From Rubrobacter sp. (lineage in GTDB: Bacteria > Actinomycetota > Rubrobacteria > Rubrobacterales > Rubrobacteraceae), in NCBI GenBank assembly GCA_013695335.1, contig JACDAR010000030.1, positions 1 through 28,838 of the forward strand: 28,838 nt of DNA, read 5' to 3'. A model generated the notes under the pieces. The model worked only from the letters and a program-made list of their open reading frames with translations. It was not told where the DNA came from and searched no databases. Position 1 is the stretch's first letter. Each line of letters opens with the position of its first letter. Shown here piece by piece: positions 15,869 to 24,061 of the stretch. The position numbers and the translations under genes are program-made.

Positions 15869-15933
15869 TATATTCCCCTCTTCGCAAGGAGAGCCGTGGG
15901 GACAATATACCCCTCGTTGGAGGAATATACCCC
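15869..15933. promoter_or_regulatory. Repeated AATATACCCC boxes between lysA and the dapC-like gene
   Basis: AATATACCCC occurs at 15904-15913 and 15924-15933, exactly 20 bp apart (two helical turns). A related TATATTCCCC lies at 15869-15878. Read on the minus strand each box contains GGGGTATATT. The boxes fill the 120 bp divergent region and overlap any possible -10 elements. A shared regulator of lysine synthesis is an attractive inference; no regulator is identified. Confidence 0.5.
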
Positions 15934-15959
15934 GTGCCGAAATCCCGCGCGACACCAGC

Positions 15960-17135
15960 ATGAATGATCCCCGCCCCGCGACCAGTCCGCTATCCCTGAA
16001 CCCCGTGCTTGAGGGACAGGGAGCATACCCGCTGCTCCGCCTGGAAGAGCGCCGCCAGGAACTAAAAGAGCGGGGTGAGGATCTCTTCGACTTCGGTACG
16101 GGCGACCCCCGAGAGCCGACGGACGGGAAGATCCGGGACGCCCTCGCGGAGGGCGTCCCCGAGGTCAGCCAGTACCCTACCGCAAAAGGAAAGCCGGAAC
16201 TGAGGGAAGCGTTCAGCGGATGGATGGAGCGCCGCCATAACGTCACCCTCGACCCGAACACCGAGGTGCTTCCGGCGACGGGCTCGAAAGAGGCGATCTT
16301 CCACGCCCCGCTCGCATTCCTGCACCACTCGCACACCAGGCGCGGCGTCGCCTACGGGACGCCAGGGTACCCGGTCTACGAGCGCGGAACGCTGTTCGCC
16401 GGGGGCGAGGCGTTGCCCGTGGAGCTGAAGCGCGGGGGCGGATTCCTGCTCAGGCCGGAGGATGTTGACCCGGAACGGACGCGGATATTCTGGATCAACT
16501 ACCCCCACAACCCGACAGGCGCCGCCGCAAGCTACGAATACCTCGAAGAGGTAGCGGAGTTCTGCAGCGAGCACGACATCTTGCTCTTCTCCGACGAGTG
16601 CTACAACGACATCTACTCAGGCAAGCCCCCACCATCCATCCTGGAAGTGACAAAGGAGCGGACGCTTGCACTCTGCTCACTATCCAAACGAAGCGGCATG
16701 ACCGGCTACCGCTCGGCGATGATGGCTGGAGACCCCGAGATCATCTCGGCCCTGACGAAACTACGACCATCCATCGGCGTCGCCATCCAGTCCTTCGTTC
16801 AGGACGCGTCCATAGCCGCCTGGAATGACGACGAACACGCGGCCGAGAGACGGCGAATCTTCGGGGAGAAACGCGCGCTATTCACCGAGTTCTTCCAGCA
16901 AGTAGGTCTCGACTTCCTGCCCACGGACGCCAGCTTCTATCTGTGGGTCACTGTCCCTGAGACGTTCTCCAGCGACGACGAAGCGTACGCGCTACGGTTG
17001 ATGGAAGAAGGCATCATCGTGGCGCCAGGGCGTTCGTTCGGGCCCGGCGGCGAGGGTTACGTGCGGGTCGCGCTGGTACCGGGGCTGGAGGAATGTCGGA
17101 GGGCCATCTCTCGCTGGGAAGCCGTGGTTCGCTGA
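15960..17135 (+). CDS. dapC: Class I/II aminotransferase, probable N-succinyl-DAP aminotransferase (DapC)
   Basis: A 391-residue fold-type I PLP enzyme. It shows LEGQGAYPLLRLEERR (18-32), FDFGTGDPREPT (43-54), SQYPTAKG, INYPHNPTG (179-187), the PLP-binding Asp in FSDECYNDIY (D212) and the Schiff-base lysine K243 in SLSKRSGMTGYR. The N-terminal NPVLEGQG motif and the presence of dapD and dapE 1.5 kb downstream support succinyldiaminopimelate transaminase; other aminotransferase roles are possible. The ATG at 15960 has no clear ribosome binding site, so translation may be from a short leader or a later GTG (about residue 16). Confidence 0.78.
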   Translation: MNDPRPATSPLSLNPVLEGQGAYPLLRLEERRQELKERGEDLFDFGTGDPREPTDGKIRDALAEGVPEVSQYPTAKGKPELREAFSGWMERRHNVTLDPNTEVLPATGSKEAIFHAPLAFLHHSHTRRGVAYGTPGYPVYERGTLFAGGEALPVELKRGGGFLLRPEDVDPERTRIFWINYPHNPTGAAASYEYLEEVAEFCSEHDILLFSDECYNDIYSGKPPPSILEVTKERTLALCSLSKRSGMTGYRSAMMAGDPEIISALTKLRPSIGVAIQSFVQDASIAAWNDDEHAAERRRIFGEKRALFTEFFQQVGLDFLPTDASFYLWVTVPETFSSDDEAYALRLMEEGIIVAPGRSFGPGGEGYVRVALVPGLEECRRAISRWEAVVR

Positions 17136-17141
17136 GGGCGC

Positions 17142-18005
17142 TCATCCCAGTGCTAGGGCCGTGATCCCAAATACCATCGCCCCGGCGGCGAAGAGGCGCT
17201 GGCGGACGTTGCCCTCTGCGAGCAGGCTCGCTCCCATGAGAACGCCGATGAGGATGCTGATCTCCCGCGCAGGCGCCACGTAACTGACCGGGGTAAAGAC
17301 GAGCGCGCTGAGGACCAGTATGTAAGAAAGCGGCGTGAGCACCGCGACGCCGAGTACTTCCATCCTGTGGGCGCTCCACGTCGCCTTGACCACCTCCCAC
17401 CGCCTGACGGCCAGCGGAGAGAGGATCACGGTTCGCACCACGTTGGCTGACCAATCCTGTAGCAGCGGCGGTATGAGAAGGATGCTCACCGCCTGCTTGT
17501 CCCACAGCGTGTATGCGGCTATGAACCCGCCGGTCGCGAGACCGTAGATCACACCCTTCCCCAACCCAGGCCCTCCCATACCGCCCGGCTCCCTGGTGAT
17601 AAAGAAGACGCCCGAGGCGATGAGCAGAATGCCGCAGATGGCGAGGACCGAAGGCCGCTCTCCGAGCAGTATGATCGCCGCAGCGGTCGCAAGCAGCGGC
17701 CCCGTGCCGCGCGCCAGCGGATATACGACGGAGAGGTCTCCAACAGCGTATCCACGTTGCAGCAGCAGGAAGTATCCCAGGTGCAGCAGGCCGCTCCCGA
17801 ACATGAACGTCAGTTCCACTGGCCCCAGATGTGGCCTCTGGAGGACGAGGACAAGGGCAGCCAGCGGCGCGTAGATGAGGGCGGAGAACGCGCCGAACAT
17901 CCAGACGAAGACGGCCCCTCCGTCCCCGACGCGCTTGGCGAGCAGGTTCCAGGTAGCGTGAAAGAAAGCCGCCGTCAGAACCAGGAGCAGGGCGAAGGGC
18001 GTCAT
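17142..18005 (-). CDS. EamA/DMT family transporter
   Basis: A 287-residue protein with about ten hydrophobic segments arranged as two EamA repeats. The first contains FFHATWNLLAKR and LARGTGPLLATAAAIILLGERPS. The second contains SYILVLSALVFTPVSYVAPAREISILIGVLMGASLLAEG. The paired P-x-x-x-x-x-LGE and R-E-x-S patterns are typical of drug/metabolite transporters. The substrate is unknown. An amino-acid or metabolite exporter would fit the neighbouring lysine genes, but this is inference. It converges with the dapC-like gene (6 bp apart) and lies 30 bp after a small lipoprotein gene. Confidence 0.9.
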   Translation of the reverse strand: MTPFALLLVLTAAFFHATWNLLAKRVGDGGAVFVWMFGAFSALIYAPLAALVLVLQRPHLGPVELTFMFGSGLLHLGYFLLLQRGYAVGDLSVVYPLARGTGPLLATAAAIILLGERPSVLAICGILLIASGVFFITREPGGMGGPGLGKGVIYGLATGGFIAAYTLWDKQAVSILLIPPLLQDWSANVVRTVILSPLAVRRWEVVKATWSAHRMEVLGVAVLTPLSYILVLSALVFTPVSYVAPAREISILIGVLMGASLLAEGNVRQRLFAAGAMVFGITALALG

Positions 18006-18035
18006 GCGCCCCGCAGTCTATCGAAAAGTAGCGGC

Positions 18036-18536
18036 CTAGTTCGAGGCTTGCTGGAGTTGCTGGCGGACGTTCTGTATCTCGTTCAGGAGGTTCTGGATCT
18101 TGGGCAGATCGTTTCTGAAGGAGCTGGCGATCTGCCCCGCATTCCCGCTCTGCACCGCCGCGATGAAATTGTTCAGGGCGGGTATCGCTTCCGAGTAGGC
18201 TTTGATCAGGCGTCTATGGGTTTGCTCCAGCCCCTTAGGAGGCTGAATCTGCTTCAACTGATTCAGTCCCTGCCGCGTCTCCCGCTGCGCCTGCTGTACG
18301 GCGTTCGGGTTTATGCCGACGGAGACGTTCCCGTCCTTGATCTTCATGTTCACGTCAGCGACCTTCGCCACGTCACGGGCTGTGTCGTCCAGGATCGGAC
18401 GCACCTGGTTCCAGTACTGCCTGACGGCCGCTTTGTCGGCCTTGATTTCTGGCTGATTATTCCCCTGCGAGCCTGGAATCTGCCCGCAACCCACCAGAAG
18501 CAAGACGGCGATGAGCGGAATGGTTATCTTCCTCAA
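18036..18536 (-). CDS. Small lipoprotein, helical, unknown function
   Basis: A 166-residue predicted lipoprotein. The TTG start at 18536 is chosen because GAGGAGG is 4 bases upstream and a compact signal then follows: MRKITIPLIAVLLLVGC, with lipobox Cys 17. An extension to 18581 lacks a ribosome binding site. The mature part is Gln/Asn-rich and almost all helical, with repeated phrases such as QAQRETRQGLNQLKQIQPPKGLEQTHRRL, as in proteins counting or bundling helices. No family is recognised. It is divergent from dapD across 121 bp. Confidence 0.78.
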   Translation of the reverse strand: MRKITIPLIAVLLLVGCGQIPGSQGNNQPEIKADKAAVRQYWNQVRPILDDTARDVAKVADVNMKIKDGNVSVGINPNAVQQAQRETRQGLNQLKQIQPPKGLEQTHRRLIKAYSEAIPALNNFIAAVQSGNAGQIASSFRNDLPKIQNLLNEIQNVRQQLQQASN

Positions 18537-18657
18537 AGTTCCTCCTCGGATCTGATCCTCACCATCATATACGTCGGTCATACCTGACGGTTGCGGCCCG
18601 GACCCGGCGCCGCCTCCTGCTAAACTGCGCGCGATACGGACAGGAGGGAGCGTCGCA

Positions 18658-19464
18658 TTGCGGGAGCAGATAGAGGAAGCCTTCGAAGACCGGGGATTGC
18701 TGGAGAAAGAGATTTACCGCGAGGCAGTCTTCGATACCATAGCCGCCCTCGACAGCGGCGGGTTGCGCGTCGCGGAGAAGCGGGATGGCGAATGGCGTTC
18801 CAACGCCTGGGTGATGAAGGCCATCAACCTGTACTTCGGCATCGCGCAGATGGAGACCATCCAAGCTGGGCCTTTCGAGTACCACGACAAAATCCCCACA
18901 AAGAAGAACCTCGCCGAGGCCGGCGTGCGCGTCGTGCCCCCTGGGACTATCCGCTATGGCGCTTTCGTGGAACCGGGCGTCGTGGTTATGCCCGGCTACG
19001 TGAACATCGGCGCCCACGTCGGGGGCGGCACGATGGTGGATACGTGGGCGACCGTTGGCTCCGGAGCCCAGGTCGGGCGCAACGTACACCTCGCTGGCGG
19101 GGTCGGCATCGGGGGCGTTCTGGAGCCGCCCGGCGCGATGCCCGTCGTGATCGAAGACGGGGCGTTCATCGGGTCGCGTGCCGTGGTAGTCGAAGGCGTG
19201 CGCGTGGAGGAGGAGGCGGTAGTCGGGGCGAACGTTGTGCTCACGGCATCCACCCGAATCATCGACGTGACAGGCGAGGAGGAAGTCGTCCATCGGGGCA
19301 GCGTCCCGGCCCGCTCGGTGGTAGTCGCAGGGGCGCGCACCCGCGAGTTTCCTGCTGGCTCGTACCAGTTACAGACTGCCCTCATCATCGGGCGCCGGCG
19401 CGAATCCACGGACCAGAAGACCTCCCTGAACGAAGCCCTCAGGCAATTCGGGGTGCAGGTATGA
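18658..19464 (+). CDS. dapD: Tetrahydrodipicolinate N-succinyltransferase DapD
   Basis: A 268-residue left-handed beta-helix enzyme that succinylates tetrahydrodipicolinate using succinyl-CoA. It starts at TTG 18658 behind CAGGAGGGAG. The N-terminal helical domain (1-95) contains WRSNAWVMKAINLYF and MNQ-like IAQMETIQAGPFEYHDKIP. Hexapeptide repeats follow (about 98-215): VVPPGTIRYGAFVEPGVVVMPGYVNIGAHVG, GGTMVDTWATVGSGAQVG and LAGGVGIGGVLEPPGAMPVVIEDGAFIGS. This is the E. coli-like DapD form. The last 50 residues form the C-terminal cap. Its TGA overlaps the dapE ATG by 4 bp, so the two enzymes of the same route are coupled. Confidence 0.95.
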   Translation: MREQIEEAFEDRGLLEKEIYREAVFDTIAALDSGGLRVAEKRDGEWRSNAWVMKAINLYFGIAQMETIQAGPFEYHDKIPTKKNLAEAGVRVVPPGTIRYGAFVEPGVVVMPGYVNIGAHVGGGTMVDTWATVGSGAQVGRNVHLAGGVGIGGVLEPPGAMPVVIEDGAFIGSRAVVVEGVRVEEEAVVGANVVLTASTRIIDVTGEEEVVHRGSVPARSVVVAGARTREFPAGSYQLQTALIIGRRRESTDQKTSLNEALRQFGVQV

Positions 19465-20549
19465 CAGCGTCCATGAAAGACAAGCTGCTGGAAGACCTGC
19501 TCTGGTTCCTCAACCATCCCAGCGTGACCGGGGCGGAGAAGGATCTCTGCGACGATCTCGAAGCGCGCATCGGCGGAAAGTCGGGATGGCGTATCGAGCG
19601 CGCCGCCAACAACCTCATCGTCAGCCGAAGCACGCCAGATCCCGCACGCGAGAAGCTCGCCTTTGCTGGTCATCTGGACACTGTGCCTGAGCCCGACAGC
19701 GGTGGGATCGAGGTGCGGGTGGAGGGGGATCGGATCCACGGCCGAGGCGCGTCTGACATGAAGGCTGGCGACGCGGTGATGCTCGCCCTGATCGAAGACC
19801 TCGACTGGTCCGAAAGCTGGGCCGAGCCGCTCTTCATCTTCTACGAGCGCGAAGAGGGGCCGCACATCGAGAACGGCCTCGGCGCCGTCTTCGAGGGTTT
19901 CCCAGAGGTGCTTGATGCGGAGGCGGCGCTAGTGCTCGAACCCACGGAGGGCGCGCTGGAAGCCGGATGTGTCGGGACGGCCCAGGTCGAGGTCACTTTC
20001 AGGGGAAGGGCGGCCCACGCGGCGCGGCCCTGGCTCGGGGACAATGCAATCGCCAAGGCCGGAGAGTTCCTGACCAGGCTGCACGATTGGGAATCCGAGG
20101 AGGTAATCGTCGAGGGTCTCCCGTTCTACGAGGTGCTGACCCCGACGCTGGCGAGCGGCGGCAAGACCGTGAACGTGGTGCCTGATTCGTTCCGGGTGAA
20201 CGTCAACCACCGCTTCGTGCCGGGCAGGGACATGGATGACGTGCGCCGGAGGTTCGAGGGGTTACTGGCCCCGTTCGGGAGGGCTGCGTCTTTCGAAGTA
20301 GTGGATTACGCGCCGAGCGGTCCCGTGGCGCTGGACAACCCGGTGCTCCAGCGGTTCCTGGCTGATGGCGTGGAGGTGCGGCCCAAGCAGGCGTGGACCG
20401 ACGTGGCACGCTTCTCGCAGCATGGCGTGGCGGCTGCCAACTTCGGTCCTGGGACGCCTGCGCAGGCGCACCAGGCGGATGAGTGGGCTTCGCACGCATT
20501 GCTCGAAGCATGCTACTCGCGCCTGGAGTCATTCCTGGGGCATAATTAG
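19461..20549 (+). CDS. dapE: Succinyl-diaminopimelate desuccinylase DapE
   Basis: A 362-residue M20-type metallo-hydrolase that releases succinate from N-succinyl-LL-DAP. The ATG at 19461 overlaps the dapD stop as ATGA; the same frame is open far upstream inside dapD, but only by chance. Metal ligands and catalytic residues are readable: H71 and D73 in FAGHLDTVPEP, D99 in GRGASDMKAG, catalytic E131 and ligand E132 in YEREEGP, E160 in LVLEPTEG, and a final His in PAQAHQADEW. A dimerisation domain with RAAHAARPW lies between. Size and context support DapE over other M20 peptidases. Confidence 0.94.
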   Translation: MTASMKDKLLEDLLWFLNHPSVTGAEKDLCDDLEARIGGKSGWRIERAANNLIVSRSTPDPAREKLAFAGHLDTVPEPDSGGIEVRVEGDRIHGRGASDMKAGDAVMLALIEDLDWSESWAEPLFIFYEREEGPHIENGLGAVFEGFPEVLDAEAALVLEPTEGALEAGCVGTAQVEVTFRGRAAHAARPWLGDNAIAKAGEFLTRLHDWESEEVIVEGLPFYEVLTPTLASGGKTVNVVPDSFRVNVNHRFVPGRDMDDVRRRFEGLLAPFGRAASFEVVDYAPSGPVALDNPVLQRFLADGVEVRPKQAWTDVARFSQHGVAAANFGPGTPAQAHQADEWASHALLEACYSRLESFLGHN

Positions 20550-20600
20550 GGGACCGGCGGAAGATCTCCCGTCGGCGGGGAAAGACAAACGAGGGAAGGG

Positions 20601-21961
20601 GTGCCTCATGCGGCGGAGGATGACGGCCGGAGCGGCCCGGGCGCGAGGAGCTTCGGCGGACGGAACTTCAGCAGAAAAGACTTCCTGAAGCTCGGCGGTG
20701 CGGGGCTCGCCGGGGCGGCTCTGCTGGGGAGCACGGGCTGTGGCGGTGGCGGAGGATCCGGTGGGAACGAGGTCATCTTCTCGATGGGTCCGGACGACAC
20801 CGGGGTCTTGCCCAAACAGATAGAAAAGTTCAACAAGCAGAACGGCAAAGATTTCAAGGTAGTCTTGCGGGAGATGCCCTCCGACACGGGACAGTACTTC
20901 GACCAGATGAGGACCGAATTCCAGGCCGGCGGCGGGAACATAGACGTGATCGGGGGCGATGTCATCTGGCCCGCCCAGTTCGCCGCCAACGGTTACATCC
21001 TGGACCTCTCCGATCGCTTCAAAGACCAGGACCAGTTCCTGCCCGGACCCCTGCAGGCGAACACCTACGACGGCAAGGTCTGGGGGTGCCCTGGTATACG
21101 GACGGCGGGCTACTGTACTACCGCGAGGACCTGCTGGAAAAGGCTGGGTATTCGGGACCTCCAAAGACCTGGGACGAGCTCATCGAGCAGGCCCAGAAAA
21201 TCCAGAAGGACGAGGGCATCGAGTACGGGTTCGTATTTCAGGGGTCCGAGTACGAGGGCGGGGTGTGCAACGGCTGCGAGTACATCTGGACCCACGGCGG
21301 CGACATCCTCGATCCCAACGATCCTTCGAAGGTGATCATAGACAGCCCCGAGGCGACCGCAGGCCTGGCCACGTGGCGGAGCCTGATCGAGAACGGTGTC
21401 TCTCCCCAGGCGGTAGAGCAGTACACGGAAGATCAGTCCGACGGCACCTTTTCCAGGGGCGACGCCGTCTTCGAGCGTTGCTGGCCCTACGTGTACGCGG
21501 TGGTCCAGGACCCCAAGGCGTCGAAGGTTGTGGATAAGGTAGGCATCGCGCCGATCCCGGTGGGCGAAGGAGACCAGAGCTACAGCACCCTCGGAGGATG
21601 GAACTTCTTCATCAACGCCACCTCGGACAAGCAGGAAGAGGCGTGGGAGTTTATCCGGTGGATGACCGACCCCGAGCAAATGACGACCTACGCGCTCGAA
21701 TCCTCCAGGAATCCTACGCGGCTCGGCCTCTACGAGGACCAGGAGATCCTGGAGAAGGTTCCGGTCACCAGGCTGGCCAAAGAGGTGATCATAGACAACA
21801 CCAGGCCGCGCCCGCTCTCGCCCGTCTACTCGGACATGTCCCTCGAGCTCGCCAAGCAGTTCAACGCCGCGCTCGGCGGCGACGTGTCCCCGGAACAGGC
21901 CGTGAGCAAGCTACAGAGCGATCTGGGGAGGATCGCCGAGGAAGGCCAGAAAATAGGCTAG
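20601..21961 (+). pseudogene. Sugar ABC transporter substrate-binding lipoprotein, frameshifted
   Basis: Two overlapping frames make one family-1 extracellular binding protein. The first (20601 to about 21086) has SRKDFLKLGGAGLAGAALLG (a Tat-like signal with R-K rather than R-R) and a lipobox Cys in GSTGC, then QIEKFNKQNG and GYILDLSD up to YDGKVWG. The second continues PWYTDGGLLYYREDLLEKAGY through WGGW-type GGWNFFIN and FIRWMTDPEQ to the TAG at 21959-21961. The frame is lost in a G run at 21082-21086. One more G would give GKVWGVPWYTDGG and restore about 450 residues. No permease or ATPase genes follow, so the protein is an orphan here. Either recent inactivation or a sequencing slip explains the break. 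Confidence 0.85.
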
Positions 21962-22216
21962 AGGATCTCGTCCGGCGTCGAGCGCGGCGCCGGGGAGGAT
22001 CGTGTGGTACCCCGCCGCAAACATGGAGGTTCTCGGTTGGTGCCCGGTCGCTCTGCCGGCGCCTATTCCATGCGCCAGCAGTTTCACGCGATACTCGCGG
22101 GGATTGACAGGTGGATCTCACCTCCCTTCCCACCACCAGGCCCCCGAGCATCTCGATACTGGAGACGGGCCAGCCTCTGGCGTTGAGGGCGCTACGTCGT
22201 TAGCTGCTGGCTGGGA
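21962..22216. other. Intergenic region downstream of the binding-protein remnant
   Basis: No supported gene. Open frames here lack a ribosome binding site or family-like sequence. A TTGACA occurs at 22104-22109 on the plus strand without a matching -10. No trace of the permease genes expected after a sugar-binding protein could be read. Confidence 0.4.
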
Positions 22217-23941
22217 TCATGAGCAGCTATATTTCCACACGAAGTCTCTGGTTGGAGCGTCCGGTTTGCCTCCGGGCGGCGGCGTTTGCTGCTCCATTGA
22301 GAAGGACTTCAGGGATTTGAGTTTCTTGGGGCCTTTGTGACTGGCGTTCCATTCGTCGCAGACGTAGTCCGCGAAGTACCTTCGCACGTCATCGGGATAA
22401 GCCAGGTTGTTGGCGGAGGTCATGTACTTGCGCCAGTGGTTGGTCTCGTAGATGCCCGCCAGGTATTCTGGCTCGTCCCACGACACCGGGTGCATGTGGA
22501 AGTCGTCGCGGGTGACGTTCATCAGGTCCACTTTATGCCCGCCGCGGAGGGTTCCTGGCATAACGTACCAGCTTGCCTCATCGGAAGGCTCCGGGGCGAA
22601 CATGCTCCAGGTCTGGCCGAGGCCGAAGAAATCGCCCGTGTCTTCCAGGCGCTCTGGCAACTCGAAAGAGGTTACCGTAGTCAGGTTCCAGCAGGATATG
22701 TAGGCAAGGAAGCAAGCGGCGAGCAGGTTGGTCAGGAGCGCAGGCCGCAGTTTCACAGGCCCTTGCGGCCCCTGCCTTCCTGCTTCGTCCCTCCTCGGGG
22801 CTTCGGCAGTCGAAGCCGCTGACGAGGAGCGAACCTCGGAACCATCGCCCCCACCCGACAGGCCGGTGATGGATGGGTCCACGATCCCATGCGCCCGCGA
22901 CGGCCCCCCACGAGGGAGCGCCGCATATAGGCCCTCAAGCCCCGTCGCAGCCCGCCTGAAACCGCTCGTGATGCCTGGAAGCAGCCTCGGGAACGCGGCG
23001 TCGGTCCACCTCCCCGCAGTATTCCAGAACCATGCCGGAAGGAAGCACACCATGCAGAGCGCGCTGATCCAGGGGAAAAATCCTATCTCCATCATGGTCC
23101 AGATACCGAAGTGGAGGCTCATGAAAGCGAACAGCATCGCGGTGCGCACGGGGCCTGTGAAGAACGGGAAGAAAAGCAGGAACGGTCCGATAGCCTCAAG
23201 CCCCAGGGTGGCGAACGTCAGCAAACGGAGCAGGTCAGGAAACTGGGTCATCCAGGCGCCGAAAGGTGTGACCAGTTGATCCATATTCAGCGCGTAGTAG
23301 AGCGCCGTGCCGTCCACGCGCCACGCGTCGCCGGTCTTCAGGAGCGCGGTGAATACGTACACGAAGGCGATCTGCAACAACAGCCCGATGGTGCCTATGG
23401 AGAGGAACTGCATAGAGAGACGGCGTGGCGCGGCCTCGCGCCAGCGGTCCACTGACCAGTACGCGCCGAGCGGCAAGAACATGGACCAGAACAGCAGCAG
23501 CCGCAACAGGGTATCGCCAGCGTTGAGCAGCATTGGGTTGCGAAACTGGATCGAGATCACCATCACCCAGACGATGATGGTCATGAGTCGCGTGCGGTAG
23601 CCGAGGATCATGCATATCGCAGCAATCGCCGTGACGCAGAAAAACAGCGCCAGAATCACGAGATCCCCGTTAGCGAGGAGGAGCGAAAATTTCGTGTCTC
23701 CTATCAGCCCTTCCTCGATCAGTTGGGATCTCGGCAAGATCCCGGCATCCGTGTAGTGGGCGCGGAAGTCCGTGGCTCTCAGGATGAGATCCGCGACCAC
23801 CAGTAGCCCGAGCATGATGCGCAACGCGGCCAGCGAACGCAGATCCGCGCCAAAGACTTCGGCGAACTTCCTGCCAGCCCAGCGTAGCGGAGAACCCTTG
23901 CGAGCGGAGCTTACGTGCTGCGATCCCTGATCCGTTGCCAT
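22217..23941 (-). CDS. HTTM-domain membrane protein (vitamin K carboxylase-like fold)
   Basis: A 574-residue protein. The HTTM (horizontally transferred transmembrane) domain spans about 30-320 with many membrane segments. It begins LRSLAALRIMLGLLVVADLILRATDFRAHYTDAGILPR, a phrase typical of the family, and later has MLNAGDTLLRLLLFWSMFLPLGAYWSVD. A low-complexity Ser/Gly/Glu linker (about 350-395) leads to another membrane segment and a soluble C-terminal domain with DFFGLGQTWSMFAPEPS and NHWRKYMTSANNL, seen in many bacterial HTTM proteins. The biochemical role is unknown; gamma-carboxylation is not implied. A promoter so close to the ATG suggests a leaderless mRNA. Confidence 0.85.
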   Translation of the reverse strand: MATDQGSQHVSSARKGSPLRWAGRKFAEVFGADLRSLAALRIMLGLLVVADLILRATDFRAHYTDAGILPRSQLIEEGLIGDTKFSLLLANGDLVILALFFCVTAIAAICMILGYRTRLMTIIVWVMVISIQFRNPMLLNAGDTLLRLLLFWSMFLPLGAYWSVDRWREAAPRRLSMQFLSIGTIGLLLQIAFVYVFTALLKTGDAWRVDGTALYYALNMDQLVTPFGAWMTQFPDLLRLLTFATLGLEAIGPFLLFFPFFTGPVRTAMLFAFMSLHFGIWTMMEIGFFPWISALCMVCFLPAWFWNTAGRWTDAAFPRLLPGITSGFRRAATGLEGLYAALPRGGPSRAHGIVDPSITGLSGGGDGSEVRSSSAASTAEAPRRDEAGRQGPQGPVKLRPALLTNLLAACFLAYISCWNLTTVTSFELPERLEDTGDFFGLGQTWSMFAPEPSDEASWYVMPGTLRGGHKVDLMNVTRDDFHMHPVSWDEPEYLAGIYETNHWRKYMTSANNLAYPDDVRRYFADYVCDEWNASHKGPKKLKSLKSFSMEQQTPPPGGKPDAPTRDFVWKYSCS

Positions 23942-23950
23942 AGAAAGAGC

Positions 23951-23980
23951 ATTGTACCGAAGAGATGGATTTTTTGTCAG
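23951..23980 (-). promoter_or_regulatory. Promoter of the HTTM gene; probable leaderless transcript
   Basis: On the minus strand CTGACA (complement of 23975-23980) and TACAAT (complement of 23951-23956) are 18 bp apart. Only 9 bases separate the -10 from the ATG at 23941. Transcription starting 6-8 bases after the -10 would leave a leader of about 1-3 nt, and no ribosome binding site is present. Confidence 0.55.
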
Positions 23981-24061
23981 GTTTTCCTGTTTTCAGGCTT
24001 CACCATGCGTAGGATCGAGACAATCTTGCCAGCCTCACTGGCGCGGCATCCCCATGTAGTT

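Noticed and set aside
18565..19293. 242-codon open frame opposite dapD
   Set aside because: Antisense shadow; composition mirrors the hexapeptide repeats of dapD.
18792..19460. Long open extension upstream of dapE within dapD
   Set aside because: The frame is open only because of high GC; its Arg/Gly-rich translation is not protein-like, and the ATGA overlap fixes the dapE start at 19461.
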